This document shows, piece by piece, positions 26,857 to 39,225 of a stretch of 64,000 nucleotides of DNA. The stretch lies in assembly GCA_905479495.1 (NCBI GenBank), contig CAJQMR010000009.1, positions 186,001 to 250,000 of the forward strand, written 5' to 3'. Both the position numbers and the translations under genes were made by a program. The notes under the pieces are model-generated. The model was given only the letters and a program-made list of their open reading frames with translations, was not told the origin of the DNA and ran no database searches. Each line of letters opens with the position of its first letter. Within the stretch, counting starts at the first letter, position 1. This stretch comes from an uncultured Anaerolineae bacterium (GTDB lineage Bacteria > Chloroflexota > Anaerolineae > Promineifilales > Promineifilaceae).

Positions 26857-28164
26857 TCACTGTGCCACAGGCGTTTTCACGGCTACCACCTTGCCGGTGC
26901 CGGTGACGCGGAACTCCCAGAAGCCGCGCCGTTGTTGTTCCTCTAGCGGCGTGCCAACTTCTCCCTGGTGAATCACCTGGCAGGGGAAACCAAGCTGGCG
27001 CACGGCCGTTCCCAGGCCTGCACTGCTCTCCTCGCCAGCAAAACTTTCCCGGTCTAGCAGCACCACATTACTTTCCACGCCGTGCTGGGCCAGGCGCACC
27101 AACTCTGCCAGCCACTCCGCCTCACCGCTGGGGGTAATGATGATGACGGCCGATCCCCGCTTGGCAATGCGGCCTAAATCGTACAGCGCCGTGCGCAGGT
27201 CGGTGGTCCCTTCTGCATCGAGCAGGGCCAACGCCCGCAAGATGCGCCACTGCTGCCCTTGACCCTTGCCGGTGTGGACGATTTGGGGGGAACGGCCGTA
27301 TCCAGCCAAACCCACCGCCCGATTTTGTCGCACAGCCCGCGCCGCCAGGGAGGCTCCCAGCAGCACGGCCTGCTCAATAGTTCGATCTGCCCCACTGCCT
27401 AACTGCACCGCTGCTTCACAATCCAGCAAAATCCAGATGTCCCCCGTGGCGTCCTGATCAAATTCGCGCACGTACAGACTGTCCCGATGGGCCGAGATGG
27501 GCCAATGAATCCAGCGCAGAGGGTCGCCGTGTCGATAATCACGCACCGAGGCGGCGTTGGTGGTGGCTTGCCAGCTACGCTGCCGTACCCGCGCCTGCCC
27601 ACTGCTGGTGCCGGTGGGCAGGGGAATGGGCAGCTGGCCGTGAATCGGCGGATGGATGATGATTTCTTCGGTTTGGGTGTAAAAACGGGTCATCTGGAAC
27701 AAGCCAAACGGATCGCTGCTGCGGATGGCCCAGGGGCCTAAGGAAAATTGACCACGCTGCTGGCAAACGGCCGTTTCCCGCCAATGGTCACTATTTTGGC
27801 TGGGGATACTGCGGACAACAGCCGGGTTGTAGCCAGGAATATTCGTGTAGTCGATAACTTCCACCCATAGCGCCGGGACGAAGCTGGTGTTGATGATCTC
27901 AAATTGCTCTTCCAACCGGTCGCCAACAGCCACCCAGCCGTAGCGCAGTCGGCGGCGGCCATACAGATGCACCGCCAGCTGCCGCACCCAGACGTACCCC
28001 ACGATAAACAAGCCGCCTAGTCCAACCAGCAGGGTGGTCCACACCTGATTGGGCAGCAAAAAGGCAGCCGCCAACAAAAACAAAAAGGAAATGACCGGCA
28101 GGCGCAGCCGTAGTTTGATGATTGCTTTATCTTCAGAGGGGAGGGAAGACGGCCGTTCGTCCAT
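26857..28164 (-). CDS. DUF58 domain protein
   Basis: A 435-residue protein. Two hydrophobic segments at about residues 25-65 anchor it. A beta-rich region follows (ELFEIINTSFVPALWVEV-like stretch, then GPWAIRSSDPFGLF). The DUF58 core is near residues 190-300 (VRDYRHGDPLRWIHWPISAH and DIWILLDCEAAVQL, a vWA-like fold). DUF58 proteins usually work with MoxR ATPases and transglutaminase proteins; the transglutaminase is on the same strand at 21.6-23.9 kb. The ATG at 28164 is preferred over a TTG 18 bases upstream. Confidence 0.85.
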   Translation of the reverse strand: MDERPSSLPSEDKAIIKLRLRLPVISFLFLLAAAFLLPNQVWTTLLVGLGGLFIVGYVWVRQLAVHLYGRRRLRYGWVAVGDRLEEQFEIINTSFVPALWVEVIDYTNIPGYNPAVVRSIPSQNSDHWRETAVCQQRGQFSLGPWAIRSSDPFGLFQMTRFYTQTEEIIIHPPIHGQLPIPLPTGTSSGQARVRQRSWQATTNAASVRDYRHGDPLRWIHWPISAHRDSLYVREFDQDATGDIWILLDCEAAVQLGSGADRTIEQAVLLGASLAARAVRQNRAVGLAGYGRSPQIVHTGKGQGQQWRILRALALLDAEGTTDLRTALYDLGRIAKRGSAVIIITPSGEAEWLAELVRLAQHGVESNVVLLDRESFAGEESSAGLGTAVRQLGFPCQVIHQGEVGTPLEEQQRRGFWEFRVTGTGKVVAVKTPVAQ

Positions 28165-28204
28165 GCTGCGATTGTGACACAATTACCCAATTTCGCAATC
28201 AAAT

Positions 28205-28306
28205 TAGAGGAACACAGAGCCGCACAGAGGTGACACAGAGAACCACAGAGATAGAAGAGATTTTTCTCTGCGTGCCTCTGTGGTTCTCCGCGTAACTCTG
28301 CATTCC
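28205..28306. repeat. CACAGAG/CTCTGTG intergenic repeat, family G
   Basis: CAGAGAACCACAGAG and CTCTGTGGTTCTC are complementary arms around an A/T-rich loop, within about 100 bp of CACAGAG-type units. Related sequences lie at 4,128, 29,442, 50,680 and 54,245. It separates the hydrolase and DUF58 genes. Confidence 0.6.
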
Positions 28307-28309
28307 TGA

Positions 28310-29206
28310 TTACTTCGTTTGCAGGTTTCGTGCCAGGAATTGCAGCAGTCGCTGCGTGATTATTTCCGGGTCGGTGTCGAAGAGGTTGTTGTGACCTGCT
28401 TCAGGAATGAGCAGGCGTTCTTTGGGGGAAACGGCCGTTTCATACAGCGCCGATCCATTACTGACATGCACTGTTTTGTCCCGCCCGCCCTGGATGAACA
28501 AAATGGGGCGTGGCGCTAGCGAAGCCACCTCTTGCAGGGGGGCCAACTGGCTGCTGTCTACCCCGGCAATCGACTCTGCCCAGGGCATGATCAGCGGTGC
28601 GGTCCAATCCGGCAGCCGGGCAAAGGAAACTGTCAGCCGCGCCGCATTGTCAGCAAAGTTCGTGTAGACACTCTCGGCTACCACCAGCCGAATCTGTGGC
28701 AGCTGCGCCGCTGCCCGGATCGCAATCGCCCCGCCCATCGAATGGCCCACAATGCCAATTTTGTCTGGATCAACCGCTGGCTGGGCCAGCAAAAAAGCCA
28801 GCGCCGCCTGCACATCGGCCACTTCGGTTAGACCCCAACTGCTTTGCCTACCCTCGCTCAGACCATGCGCCCGCAAATCAAACAGCAGCGCCCCATAGCC
28901 TTCTTTAGCCAAAACGGCCGCCTGGTCCAGCAGGTCGCTGCGGTTACTGCCCAGGCCATGCACAAAAATCAACGCGGCACCTATTTCGGTTTGCGGTGGG
29001 ATGTACCAGCCAGAAAGCTGCAAATTATCCTCGGTGGTGAAGGTGATCTCTTGCCAATTGGTAATGCCAAAATCGCTGGGTGTTTGCTGGGTGAAGGTGC
29101 GGGGCGGGGCGACCAATCGCCGGGCGCGGCTGTGGACAAAACCCGTTAAAGCGATTAGCAGCAACAAAACTATGGCGACAGGGAGTTTGTAATCTAGTTT
29201 GGCCAT
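28310..29206 (-). CDS. Membrane-anchored alpha/beta hydrolase
   Basis: A 298-residue hydrolase with an N-terminal membrane anchor (KLPVAIVLLLLIALTGF). The catalytic triad is Ser in GHSMGG near 156, Asp in QGGRDKTVH near 243 and His in EAGHNNLFD near 272. FVHGLGSNRSD and LFDLRAHGLSEG mark the family. Its hydrolase part resembles that of the fusion protein at 6.0-7.6 kb, suggesting paralogy. The ATG at 29206 places the anchor at the start; a GTG 39 bases upstream is a less likely alternative. Substrate unknown. Confidence 0.87.
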   Translation of the reverse strand: MAKLDYKLPVAIVLLLLIALTGFVHSRARRLVAPPRTFTQQTPSDFGITNWQEITFTTEDNLQLSGWYIPPQTEIGAALIFVHGLGSNRSDLLDQAAVLAKEGYGALLFDLRAHGLSEGRQSSWGLTEVADVQAALAFLLAQPAVDPDKIGIVGHSMGGAIAIRAAAQLPQIRLVVAESVYTNFADNAARLTVSFARLPDWTAPLIMPWAESIAGVDSSQLAPLQEVASLAPRPILFIQGGRDKTVHVSNGSALYETAVSPKERLLIPEAGHNNLFDTDPEIITQRLLQFLARNLQTK

Positions 29207-29374
29207 ACTAGAGATACGGTACTGAATAACGGCCGTATTTCCCACAGTTTACCTGCCCAAAATGAACCACCTGTGTGCTTGACGTCGGTACAAGGTAAAC
29301 AGCCCAATAGAACCTTGCTTAATTCAGGCAATTTTTTCGCGTCTGTTTGCCAATATTCTGATAGACTAGAGTCG

Positions 29375-29395
29375 TTTTGCTTGCTTCAAGCAAAA
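29375..29395 (+). promoter_or_regulatory. Small hairpin in the carA leader
   Basis: TTTTGCTTG pairs perfectly with CAAGCAAAA around CTT, about 110 bp before carA. It could be an attenuator or the end of an unseen short transcript. No PyrR-type anti-terminator is recognisable. A second inverted repeat (ACACAGAT/ATCTGTGT) follows at about 29,453-29,480. Confidence 0.35.
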
Positions 29396-29502
29396 ACTGG
29401 AAGTAACACCTGCAAATTGTCAGACCTTTTAAGAGGATTTAGGCACGGATGAACACAGATTGACGCTGATTTTATCTGTGTCCCATTATTAAAGGAGATG
29501 CG

Positions 29503-30636
29503 ATGCAACAGAAGCTTGTCCCTGCTTTACTCGCGTTAGAAGATGGTACTTTGTGGCCCGGCTTTGGCTTTGGCACAATCGGTCAAACCAGCGGCGAAAT
29601 TGTCTTCAACACTAGCCTTACCGGCTATCAAGAAATCCTCACCGATCCCTCTTACCATGGCCAACTTATTACCATGACCATGCCCCACATTGGCAATACC
29701 GGTACCACGCCCGAAGATGACGAGAGCAGCCGCGTCTGGGCTGCGGGCCTGATCATTCGCCAGCTTAGTCCCATTGTGAGTAACTGGCGCTCTCACCAGC
29801 CGCTGCCCGATTACCTGGCCGAGCGCGGCGTTGTGGCTATCACCGATGTGAATACGCGTGCCCTGGTGCGCCACATTCGTACCCACGGGGCAATGCGCGC
29901 CGCCATCTCCAGCACCACCACTGATCCAGAAGTAGTTTTGGCCCTGGCTCGTGCCGCCCGCGACATGAATGGCCTGGATTTAGCCCGTGAAGTGAGCTGT
30001 GCGGAGCCGTACTATTGGGCCGAGGCACAGGATTGGTGGCAGCCGGACGGTGAACAGTTATCAGTAATCGGTAATCAGTATCATGTGGTGGCGTATGATT
30101 TTGGTATTAAGCGCAATATTTTGCGGCTGTTGGCAGCGCAGGGCTGTCGGGTGACAGTGGTGCCAGCCACCACCTCAGCGGAAGCGGTGCTGGCGCTTAA
30201 TCCTGATGGGGTGTTCCTCTCCAATGGTCCAGGCGATCCGGCGGCGTGTGCGTATGCGGTTACGGCCGTACGCCAACTCCTCGGCCAAAAACCGATCTTT
30301 GGCATTTGCCTGGGGCACCAAATCTTAGGATTGGCCCTGGGGGCCGATACCTACAAGCTCAAATTTGGCCATCGCGGCGGCAACCAGCCCGTACAAATCG
30401 CCGCCACGAACGAAGTGCAGATTTCCAGCCACAACCACGGTTTTGCCGTCGATGCCAGCACTTTGCCCGCCAACGTCACCGTCTCCCACCTCAACCTCAA
30501 CGACAACTGCTGCGAGGGACTCATTGCCCCAGAGCACAAGGCGTACTCCGTGCAGTACCATCCCGAAAGCTCCCCCGGCCCTCATGATTCCGACGAATTG
30601 TTTGAGCGTTTTGTGCAAATGATGCGAGAGGATTGA
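29503..30636 (+). CDS. carA: Carbamoyl-phosphate synthase small subunit
   Basis: A 377-residue glutaminase subunit that supplies ammonia to CarB for carbamoyl phosphate (pyrimidine and arginine synthesis). The CPSase small-chain N-terminal domain ([33 protein letters not shown]) precedes a class I glutamine amidotransferase with nucleophile Cys in [15 protein letters not shown] and the His/Glu pair in [21 protein letters not shown] precedes the ATG. The linker between domains (residues about 185-194, LSVIGNQY) is encoded by a copy of an intergenic repeat. It is first in an operon with a methyltransferase and carB. Confidence 0.97.
   Translation: MQQKLVPALLALEDGTLWPGFGFGTIGQTSGEIVFNTSLTGYQEILTDPSYHGQLITMTMPHIGNTGTTPEDDESSRVWAAGLIIRQLSPIVSNWRSHQPLPDYLAERGVVAITDVNTRALVRHIRTHGAMRAAISSTTTDPEVVLALARAARDMNGLDLAREVSCAEPYYWAEAQDWWQPDGEQLSVIGNQYHVVAYDFGIKRNILRLLAAQGCRVTVVPATTSAEAVLALNPDGVFLSNGPGDPAACAYAVTAVRQLLGQKPIFGICLGHQILGLALGADTYKLKFGHRGGNQPVQIAATNEVQISSHNHGFAVDASTLPANVTVSHLNLNDNCCEGLIAPEHKAYSVQYHPESSPGPHDSDELFERFVQMMRED
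30055..30083. repeat. Family D repeat unit inside carA
   Basis: CAGTAATCGGTAATCAGT, the reverse complement of the intergenic GATTACCG units at 26.0 kb, lies in frame in the CarA interdomain linker. Confidence 0.6.
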
Positions 30637-30638
30637 GG

Positions 30639-31391
30639 ATGGATCACAGCGCCTTGATTTCATTCTGGAAGGAAGAGGAGCGTGCCCCATTTCAGGGCTG
30701 GGACTTTTCGCATGTACACGGCCGTTTCTTTGAAAGCGATTTGCCCTGGGATTACCTGGCACTGGCCCGTGAACTGCTGCCTCATGTCCAGAATGTGCTA
30801 GATGTTGGCACGGGTGGTGGCGAACGTCTGTTAACTTTGCGCGATGTCTGGCCGCCAAGCGTCACCGTCACCGAAGGCTGGCCACCCAATGTGGCTGTGG
30901 CGTCTGCTTGCCTCACGCCCTTTGGCGTGCGCGTGGTGGCAGCCAGACAACATCCACTGCCTTTTGCCCCTAACAGTTTTGCATTGATCATCAACCGGCA
31001 CACGGGATTCCGCAGTTGGGATGTGGCACGAATTATGCGGTCTGGCGGTCTTTTCCTCACGCAGCAGGTGGATGCGTTGTGGGGTTGGGATTTGCAGGTG
31101 GCTTTTGGGGTGGCGGTGGCGGAACGGCCGTCTTCCTACGAACTAGCGCTGCATTACCTCCAAACAGAAACCAATCTGATCGTTGAACAAGCAGCTGAAA
31201 ACAAAGGAACCATGACCTTCACCGATGTCGGTGCGCTGGTTTACTACCTCAAAGCGATTCCCTGGATGGTGCCAGGTTTTACAGTCGAGACACATTTGCC
31301 GTACTTGTTGGCGTTACAAGAAAAGCTGGATCGTGACGAAAAGCTGCAATTTGAAACCCGACAATATCTCTTAAAAGCGAGAAAACCCTAA
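30639..31391 (+). CDS. SAM-dependent methyltransferase between carA and carB
   Basis: A 250-residue class I methyltransferase: motif [14 protein letters not shown] near residue 52, a proline-rich acidic segment [12 protein letters not shown] at motif [20 protein letters not shown] at motif IV and [12 protein letters not shown] after it. The ATG at 30639 is 2 nt after the carA stop; GAGGATTGAGG supplies the ribosome site. The gene splits the normally adjacent carA and carB and ends 4 nt before carB. Substrate and any link to pyrimidine or arginine metabolism are unknown. Confidence 0.85.
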   Translation: MDHSALISFWKEEERAPFQGWDFSHVHGRFFESDLPWDYLALARELLPHVQNVLDVGTGGGERLLTLRDVWPPSVTVTEGWPPNVAVASACLTPFGVRVVAARQHPLPFAPNSFALIINRHTGFRSWDVARIMRSGGLFLTQQVDALWGWDLQVAFGVAVAERPSSYELALHYLQTETNLIVEQAAENKGTMTFTDVGALVYYLKAIPWMVPGFTVETHLPYLLALQEKLDRDEKLQFETRQYLLKARKP

Positions 31392-31395
31392 TCTT

Positions 31396-34300
31396 ATGCC
31401 CAAACGAACTGACATAAAAAACATTCTTGTGCTTGGCTCCGGCCCGATTGTGATCGGGCAGGGCTGCGAATTTGATTATTCTGGCGTGCAGGCGTGCAAA
31501 GTACTGCGCCGCGAAGGCTATCGCGTTATTTTGGTCAACTCCAACCCGGCCACCATCATGACCGATCCCGAATTTGCCGATGCCACTTACATCGAGCCGC
31601 TCACGGCCGAACTTGTCGAAAAGATCATCATCGCCGAGCAGCCCGACGCCATCTTACCAACGGTTGGTGGCCAGACTGGATTGAATCTGGCGGTTGAACT
31701 AGCCGAATCGGGCATTTTGGCCAAACATGGCGTTCAGCTCATCGGGGCTGATTTGCGCGCTATCCGCCTGGCTGAAGATCGTTCCAAATTCAAGCAGGCA
31801 ATGATAGAAGCAGGCGTGCCCGTGCCGGAGAGCCATTTTGTCTACTCGCTGGATGAAGCATGGCAGGCAGTGGAAGAGATTGGTTATCCAGCGCTGGTGC
31901 GGGCATCGTTTACGTTGGGCGGCAGCGGCGGCGGCGTGGCTTATAGCGCAGAGCAGTTTGCTGCTGTGGTGGAACACGGCCTGCGGGCCAGCCCCGTTGG
32001 GGAAGTGCTCATCGAGCGTTCGCTGTTGGGCTGGAAAGAGTACGAACTGGAAGTGATGCGCGATAAAGCCGACAACTTTGTTGTGGTGTGCTCCATCGAA
32101 AATGTGGACCCGATGGGCGTACACACAGGCGACAGCATCACGGTGGCTCCGGCGCAAACGCTCACGGACAAGGAGTACCAATATTTACGTGACCTTGCCA
32201 AAATAATTATGCAGGCAGTGGGCGTGGAGACGGGCGGCAGTAACGTGCAGTTTGCCGTGAACCCCGAAAATGGTGAGGTGATCGTCATCGAGATGAATCC
32301 GCGCGTGTCGCGCTCGTCGGCATTGGCCAGCAAGGCAACAGGTTTTCCCATCGCCAAGATTGCCGCGCTGCTGGCGGTGGGCTACACGTTAGATGAGATT
32401 CCCAACGACATCACCCGCGTCACCCCGGCTAGCTTTGAGCCGAGCATCGATTACTGTGTGGTGAAGATTCCGCGCTGGAACTTTGAAAAGTTCCCCGGCG
32501 TAGATCCTACGCTTGGCCCGCAAATGAAAAGCGTGGGGGAGGTGATGGCTATCGGCCGGACTTTCACTGAGGCGCTGAACAAAGCCATTCGCGGGCTGGA
32601 CATTGGCATTGCGGGGTTTAGCCGGGCGCTGGCGGAGCAGGTGCCTGATGGAGCGCTTACTGTACCCACGGCCCAGCGTTTGTTTCAGATGGCGGCGGCA
32701 ATGGGCAACGGCCGTTCCTCATCAGAAATCATCGCGGAAACGGCCATCGATCCGTGGTTTGTGGTGCAGCTGCAAGAGATTTTAGAAATCGAGAGCGAGT
32801 TGGAGAGACTGGAGATTGGCGATTGGAGATTGATGGATGCTGAGCACCAATCTCTAATCTCTAATCTCCTGCTTCGGGCTAAGCGGCACGGTTTTTCTGA
32901 TGAAGTGATTGCCAGGGCGCTGGGCTGGACGGAAACGGCCGTACGCGCCAAGCGTCTGGACCTGGGCATCAAGCCGGTTTTCTATCGTGTCGATACCTGC
33001 GCCGCTGAGTTTGAAGCCCATACGCCCTACCTTTACTCCACCTATGAAACCGATTGCGAGGCCAATCCGACAGACCATAAAAAAGTGATCATCCTGGGTG
33101 GCGGACCCAACCGCATTGGCCAGGGGATAGAGTTTGATTACTGCTGCGTGCAGGCCTGCTGGGCGCTGCGCGAGATGGGTTATGAAACCATCATGATTAA
33201 CTGCAACCCCGAAACCGTCAGCACCGATTACGACACGGCCGATCGCCTCTATTTTGAATCGCTCACCCTGGAAGATGTGCTCAACATTGTTGATCTGGAG
33301 CAGCCAGAAGGGGTGATTGTGCAGTTTGGCGGACAGACCCCCATCAATCTAACGGCTGGTTTGGCTGCGGCTGGTGTGCCCATCTGGGGTACCGATCCCG
33401 ATGCCATCGATCTGGCTGAAGATCGGGGGCGTTTTGGTGAACTGTTGCACAAGTTGGAGATTGATCATCCGGCCTGGGGTCTGGCTAACTCCATGGAAGA
33501 GGCGCTTGAGGTGGTGCATGAAATTGGCTATCCGGTTTTGGTACGGCCGTCTTTCGTGTTAGGTGGCCGGGCAATGGCCATTGCCTACGATGATGATTCC
33601 CTGCGCAATTTCTTGGCTGAAGCGGCACGGGTTTCCCCTGGCAATCCTGTCCTCATCGACCAATTTATCGAAGATGCTTTTGAGGTGGATGTGGATGCGG
33701 TGGCCGATGGCGAGCGGGTGGTGATGGCGGGTGTGATGCAGCACATTGAGGAAGCAGGCATCCACTCTGGTGACAGCGCCTGCGTGCTGCCCCCTTACAA
33801 AATTAGCCTTTATCACCTCAACATTATTCAGGATTACACAGAAAAATTGGGGTTGGCGCTCAACGTGCGGGGGCTGATGAATGTTCAGTTTGCCATTAAG
33901 GATGACGTGGTTTATGTGATTGAGGTCAATCCCCGCGCTAGCCGCACGGTACCGTTTGTGAGCAAAGCGACTGGCATCTCAGTCGCTCGAATTGCGGCCC
34001 AGGTGCAGGCTGGCTGTCGTCTGGCCGATTTGGATTTTATCCGTATGCCGCCTATCGATGGCTTTTTTGTCAAGGAGGCGGTGTTGCCCTTCAACAAGCT
34101 GCCGGGAGCCGATACCCGGCTTGGGCCAGAAATGCGCAGCACGGGTGAGGTGATGGGGCACGCCGCGCAGTTTGGCCATGCCTTTGCCAAGTCGCAACTG
34201 GCGGTGGGGACGCCGCTGCCATTGGCAGGTGCAGTGCTCGTCACGGTCAACGATTTTGACAAGTCAACGGCGTTAAAGATTGCCCGGGATTTACACAGGT

Positions 34301-34647
34301 TAGGGTTTGAACTATACGCCACGGAAGGAACGGCCGTAACCCTGGAGCGAGCTAACATTCCTGTGACGATGGTGACCAAAGCCAGTGAGCCTGGCTTAAA
34401 TACAGTTGAGCTGATTGCTTCGGGGATAGTGCAGCTAATCATTAACACGCCACTAGGGCAGCAGGCCCATGAAGATCAAGCGGCCATGCGGGCAGCGGCT
34501 ATCCGGCATAACGTTTTGCTTATTTCAACAATGTCGGCGGCGCAGGCGGTTGTGAGTGGGATCAAGGCGTTGCGTAAAAAGGAGTTGCGGGTGCGCAGCT
34601 TACAGCATCATCATGCTGGTTCAGTTTCACCTTCGCTCCATTCATGA
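31396..34647 (+). CDS. carB: Carbamoyl-phosphate synthase large subunit
   Basis: A 1083-residue synthase making carbamoyl phosphate from bicarbonate, ammonia and two ATP. Two homologous ATP-grasp halves each open with the [21 protein letters not shown] motif (second copy [17 protein letters not shown]). A helical domain lies between them and an MGS allosteric domain follows ([18 protein letters not shown]). In the helical domain, about residues 470-492 ([20 protein letters not shown]) are encoded by a palindromic repeat-like insertion. The C-terminal tail (about 20 residues, basic and Ser-rich) runs 37 nt into the convergent CBS gene. Confidence 0.97.
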   Translation: MPKRTDIKNILVLGSGPIVIGQGCEFDYSGVQACKVLRREGYRVILVNSNPATIMTDPEFADATYIEPLTAELVEKIIIAEQPDAILPTVGGQTGLNLAVELAESGILAKHGVQLIGADLRAIRLAEDRSKFKQAMIEAGVPVPESHFVYSLDEAWQAVEEIGYPALVRASFTLGGSGGGVAYSAEQFAAVVEHGLRASPVGEVLIERSLLGWKEYELEVMRDKADNFVVVCSIENVDPMGVHTGDSITVAPAQTLTDKEYQYLRDLAKIIMQAVGVETGGSNVQFAVNPENGEVIVIEMNPRVSRSSALASKATGFPIAKIAALLAVGYTLDEIPNDITRVTPASFEPSIDYCVVKIPRWNFEKFPGVDPTLGPQMKSVGEVMAIGRTFTEALNKAIRGLDIGIAGFSRALAEQVPDGALTVPTAQRLFQMAAAMGNGRSSSEIIAETAIDPWFVVQLQEILEIESELERLEIGDWRLMDAEHQSLISNLLLRAKRHGFSDEVIARALGWTETAVRAKRLDLGIKPVFYRVDTCAAEFEAHTPYLYSTYETDCEANPTDHKKVIILGGGPNRIGQGIEFDYCCVQACWALREMGYETIMINCNPETVSTDYDTADRLYFESLTLEDVLNIVDLEQPEGVIVQFGGQTPINLTAGLAAAGVPIWGTDPDAIDLAEDRGRFGELLHKLEIDHPAWGLANSMEEALEVVHEIGYPVLVRPSFVLGGRAMAIAYDDDSLRNFLAEAARVSPGNPVLIDQFIEDAFEVDVDAVADGERVVMAGVMQHIEEAGIHSGDSACVLPPYKISLYHLNIIQDYTEKLGLALNVRGLMNVQFAIKDDVVYVIEVNPRASRTVPFVSKATGISVARIAAQVQAGCRLADLDFIRMPPIDGFFVKEAVLPFNKLPGADTRLGPEMRSTGEVMGHAAQFGHAFAKSQLAVGTPLPLAGAVLVTVNDFDKSTALKIARDLHRLGFELYATEGTAVTLERANIPVTMVTKASEPGLNTVELIASGIVQLIINTPLGQQAHEDQAAMRAAAIRHNVLLISTMSAAQAVVSGIKALRKKELRVRSLQHHHAGSVSPSLHS
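32801..32870. repeat. Palindromic repeat insertion inside carB
   Basis: GGAGATTGGCGATTGGAGAT and CCAATCTCTAATCTCTAATC are imperfect reverse complements flanking a short loop. This GGAGATTGG-type sequence is built like the intergenic hairpins of this window yet is in frame within carB. Confidence 0.65.
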
Positions 34648-35057
34648 ATGACCACCATGCTGAAAATGTCTGACTCGGTAATGATGCCTGCCAGTTTGCC
34701 ATCGGCTTCAACCACCGGTAGTCCACTGACACGATGCTCCAGCATGGTACGGGCGGCTGCGCCAATGGTGGCCTCGGGTTCAATGGTCATGGGCTGGGGC
34801 GTCATGATTTTTTCTACATTGAGGCTGGAGAGCAGATAGTTTAGCTCCCAAATGCTTAGTGAGGTTGCTGGTGAGGGTTGTGCTCCACGTACATCACCCA
34901 GCGTCACAATTCCAATTAAGATGCCTTCATCATCCACTACCGGCAGGCGGCGGATTTCCTCATCCATCATGATTTGGTGTGCTTCAGGCAGGGTTGTGTT
35001 GAGTTTAACGGTGATCACATCCTGGGTCATCCAGTTGCGAACCAGTTCTTTTTTCAT
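34611..35057 (-). CDS. CBS domain pair protein
   Basis: A 148-residue protein made of two CBS motifs: [21 protein letters not shown] with [20 protein letters not shown], then [19 protein letters not shown] with [20 protein letters not shown]. Stand-alone CBS pairs bind adenosyl nucleotides such as AMP, ATP or SAM and regulate a partner. ATG at 35057 is chosen because AGGAGT lies eight bases upstream. Its last 37 nt overlap carB tail to tail. The partner is not evident. Confidence 0.9.
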   Translation of the reverse strand: MKKELVRNWMTQDVITVKLNTTLPEAHQIMMDEEIRRLPVVDDEGILIGIVTLGDVRGAQPSPATSLSIWELNYLLSSLNVEKIMTPQPMTIEPEATIGAAARTMLEHRVSGLPVVEADGKLAGIITESDIFSMVVIHEWSEGETEPA

Positions 35058-35680
35058 GGGAATAACTCCTGTTTGCGCAGTCAATGGTTGTTGTTAGCTG
35101 CATGGTACAATTGTGGGGGAAAATTTCGCAGTAACAAATGTCACGCATTCACGATGATAACTGCAACGGCCGTATCACACAAAAAAACGAAGTTGTGAAA
35201 GGGAAATTAGCGACACCCCCTAAAAGGAGAGACGCCGTGCGGGGAGCACGGCGTCTGGAGCAGAATAAGCTTTAATTAAGCGTGAAGAAGTTAATTAATA
35301 CGTTAAAATCAATTTCTTACGAAACATCTGACAGCCCAATTTTGGTAAGAAAAAGGGCAGCGCCGCATACAATAATGAAGCCGTATCCTGAGCATCATAC
35401 AACCTTGGGAGAGGAGGTTGTGCGGCGCTACCTTAATGAGTAACCTTATCGTAAATTACTTACAAGATTCGTTACGTCTTGGGCTTGCCAGCGGCCATGA
35501 AATGCAAAACAGCGCCCAAGAGTAGGCGCTGTTTTGCAAAAAGGAGTCAATCAAGAAAGACAAAAAATGATATCTTTGAATAATGGAAACATAATCAGAT
35601 TTGCTTACGTAAAGCATTACAGTTATCAAAACAGCAATAAAACATTGGTGCTGTAAATAAAATAAAAAGGAGAGATTCAA
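35058..35680. other. 620-bp gene-free region with three stable hairpins
   Basis: Between divergent genes lie three perfect stem-loops: AGACGCCGTGC/GCACGGCGTCT (35230-35256, loop GGGGA); a nested structure with outer stem AGCGCCGC/GCGGCGCT (35359-35366 with 35422-35429) and inner stem ACAACCT/AGGTTGT; and TGCAAAACAGCGCC/GGCGCTGTTTTGCA (35503-35538). No ORF with a ribosome site is convincing. This could be a non-coding RNA or a long structured leader of the downstream small membrane-protein gene. Confidence 0.5.
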
Positions 35681-35932
35681 ATGGGTATTTTAGCGTGGAT
35701 TATTTTTGGGGCTTTGGCTGGCGGCGTTGCTGGTATGATTGCAGGCAGCAAACGCTCTGGTTGTCTGTATAACATTATTATTGGTGTCGTTGGTGCTTTT
35801 GTCGGCGGCCTGATTATGCAATTTATCACTGGCGAATCATTTAACTTTACGTTTGATTGGCGCAGTTTCCTGGTTGCCGTCGTAGGCTCAATTATTTTGC
35901 TGGTGATTACGGGTGCAACTAAGCGGAAGTAA
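35681..35932 (+). CDS. GlsB/YeaQ/YmgE family small membrane protein
   Basis: An 83-residue protein with three hydrophobic helices and the family pattern GILAWIIFGALAGGVAGMIAG, a short basic loop, IIIGVVGAFVGG and a final helix. Members of this transglycosylase-associated family are induced by stress in several bacteria; molecular function is not established. AAGGAGAG lies before the ATG. The leader is unusually long and structured. Its last 14 nt overlap the convergent DUF2062 gene. Confidence 0.9.
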   Translation: MGILAWIIFGALAGGVAGMIAGSKRSGCLYNIIIGVVGAFVGGLIMQFITGESFNFTFDWRSFLVAVVGSIILLVITGATKRK

Positions 35933-36407
35933 CATTTTTACTGCGCTTTTCTCGTAGCAGCCAGAAGATAAGCAGGACGATGGTGTAGGAAACGGCCGTA
36001 ATCCCACCAGCAATAATCAAATTCCCCACCAAAAACCCCTGCACAAAAGAAATGACCTGTGCTTGCCACTGCTCAGCAACTGAAGCGGTGGCAGGTGCAG
36101 GAAATAACCAATTTCCCAAACGATAGCTTAAAGCGAAAAACGGAGCCGTCACGAACACGTTCCAGATGGCCAAAGAGAGCACAACCGTTGCTTTGTGCAG
36201 TCGGAACCAGCTGGCCAGCAGCAGCGCCAGGGCCATGTTCACGCCGGGCGTAGGCAGCAAGCTGATAAACGTACCTAGCGCAAACCCCATTGCCTGATTT
36301 TGTGCCGAGGCTTCCGCATTCATTAAAGCGTGTACCTTTTCTTTGGCGGCGGTTAGCAGTTTGGGCAAATGTATTTGGTTCAGGGACAAATCAACTTTCA
36401 TTTCCAT
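35919..36407 (-). CDS. DUF2062 membrane protein
   Basis: A 162-residue protein with an amphipathic N-terminus and DUF2062 features: AMGFALGTFISLLPTPGVNMALALLLASWFRL near residues 38-70, a second hydrophobic segment at about 75-95 and a final helix near 130-155. Function unknown; in other bacteria the domain occurs beside or fused to glycosyltransferases and lipid enzymes. It meets the upstream small gene tail to tail with a 14-nt overlap. Confidence 0.8.
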   Translation of the reverse strand: MEMKVDLSLNQIHLPKLLTAAKEKVHALMNAEASAQNQAMGFALGTFISLLPTPGVNMALALLLASWFRLHKATVVLSLAIWNVFVTAPFFALSYRLGNWLFPAPATASVAEQWQAQVISFVQGFLVGNLIIAGGITAVSYTIVLLIFWLLREKRSKNVTSA

Positions 36408-36493
36408 ACTTGCAGTTTACACAATCCAGGGCGTGGGAAATGGTCTGAAACCATACGCCATCCCCGTGCAAACCTGACGCTAACCTGAGAAAC

Positions 36494-36530
36494 GTAAACG
36501 GCTAACACCGCGCAGTGTTAGCCGTTTTAC
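36494..36530 (-). terminator. Terminator hairpin downstream of clpB
   Basis: GTAAACGGCTAACAC and GTGTTAGCCGTTTTAC form a 15-bp stem (one bulge) around CGCGCA, 29 bp after the clpB stop. T-rich sequence follows on the minus strand. Confidence 0.75.
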
Positions 36531-36558
36531 ATTTAGAGAATTTTGTGCGATTTTGCTA

Positions 36559-39162
<2,604 letters not shown>

Positions 39163-39190
39163 GATTGCCTCCCCCGCGAACATGATTTGT

Positions 39191-39219
39191 AAGGGCGACC
39201 CGTCGGGTCGCCCTTACCG
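39191..39219. repeat. Hairpin between dnaJ and clpB
   Basis: GTAAGGGCGACCC pairs perfectly with GGGTCGCCCTTAC around GTC. It lies between the dnaJ stop and the clpB ribosome site, with no T-run, so it more likely affects mRNA stability or partial termination than full termination. Confidence 0.65.
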
Positions 39220-39225
39220 ATAGGA

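Noticed and set aside
29375..29395. carA leader hairpin as a pyrimidine riboswitch or PyrR site
   Set aside because: The 9-bp stem lacks the conserved PyrR-binding loop and no mutually exclusive terminator is visible.
30633..30638. TTG start for the methyltransferase between carA and carB
   Set aside because: The ATG two codons later is better placed after GAGGATTGAGG.
35456..35680. Minus-strand ORF of 74 codons in the hairpin-rich gap
   Set aside because: It runs through a perfect hairpin and has no ribosome site; an untranslated structured region fits better.
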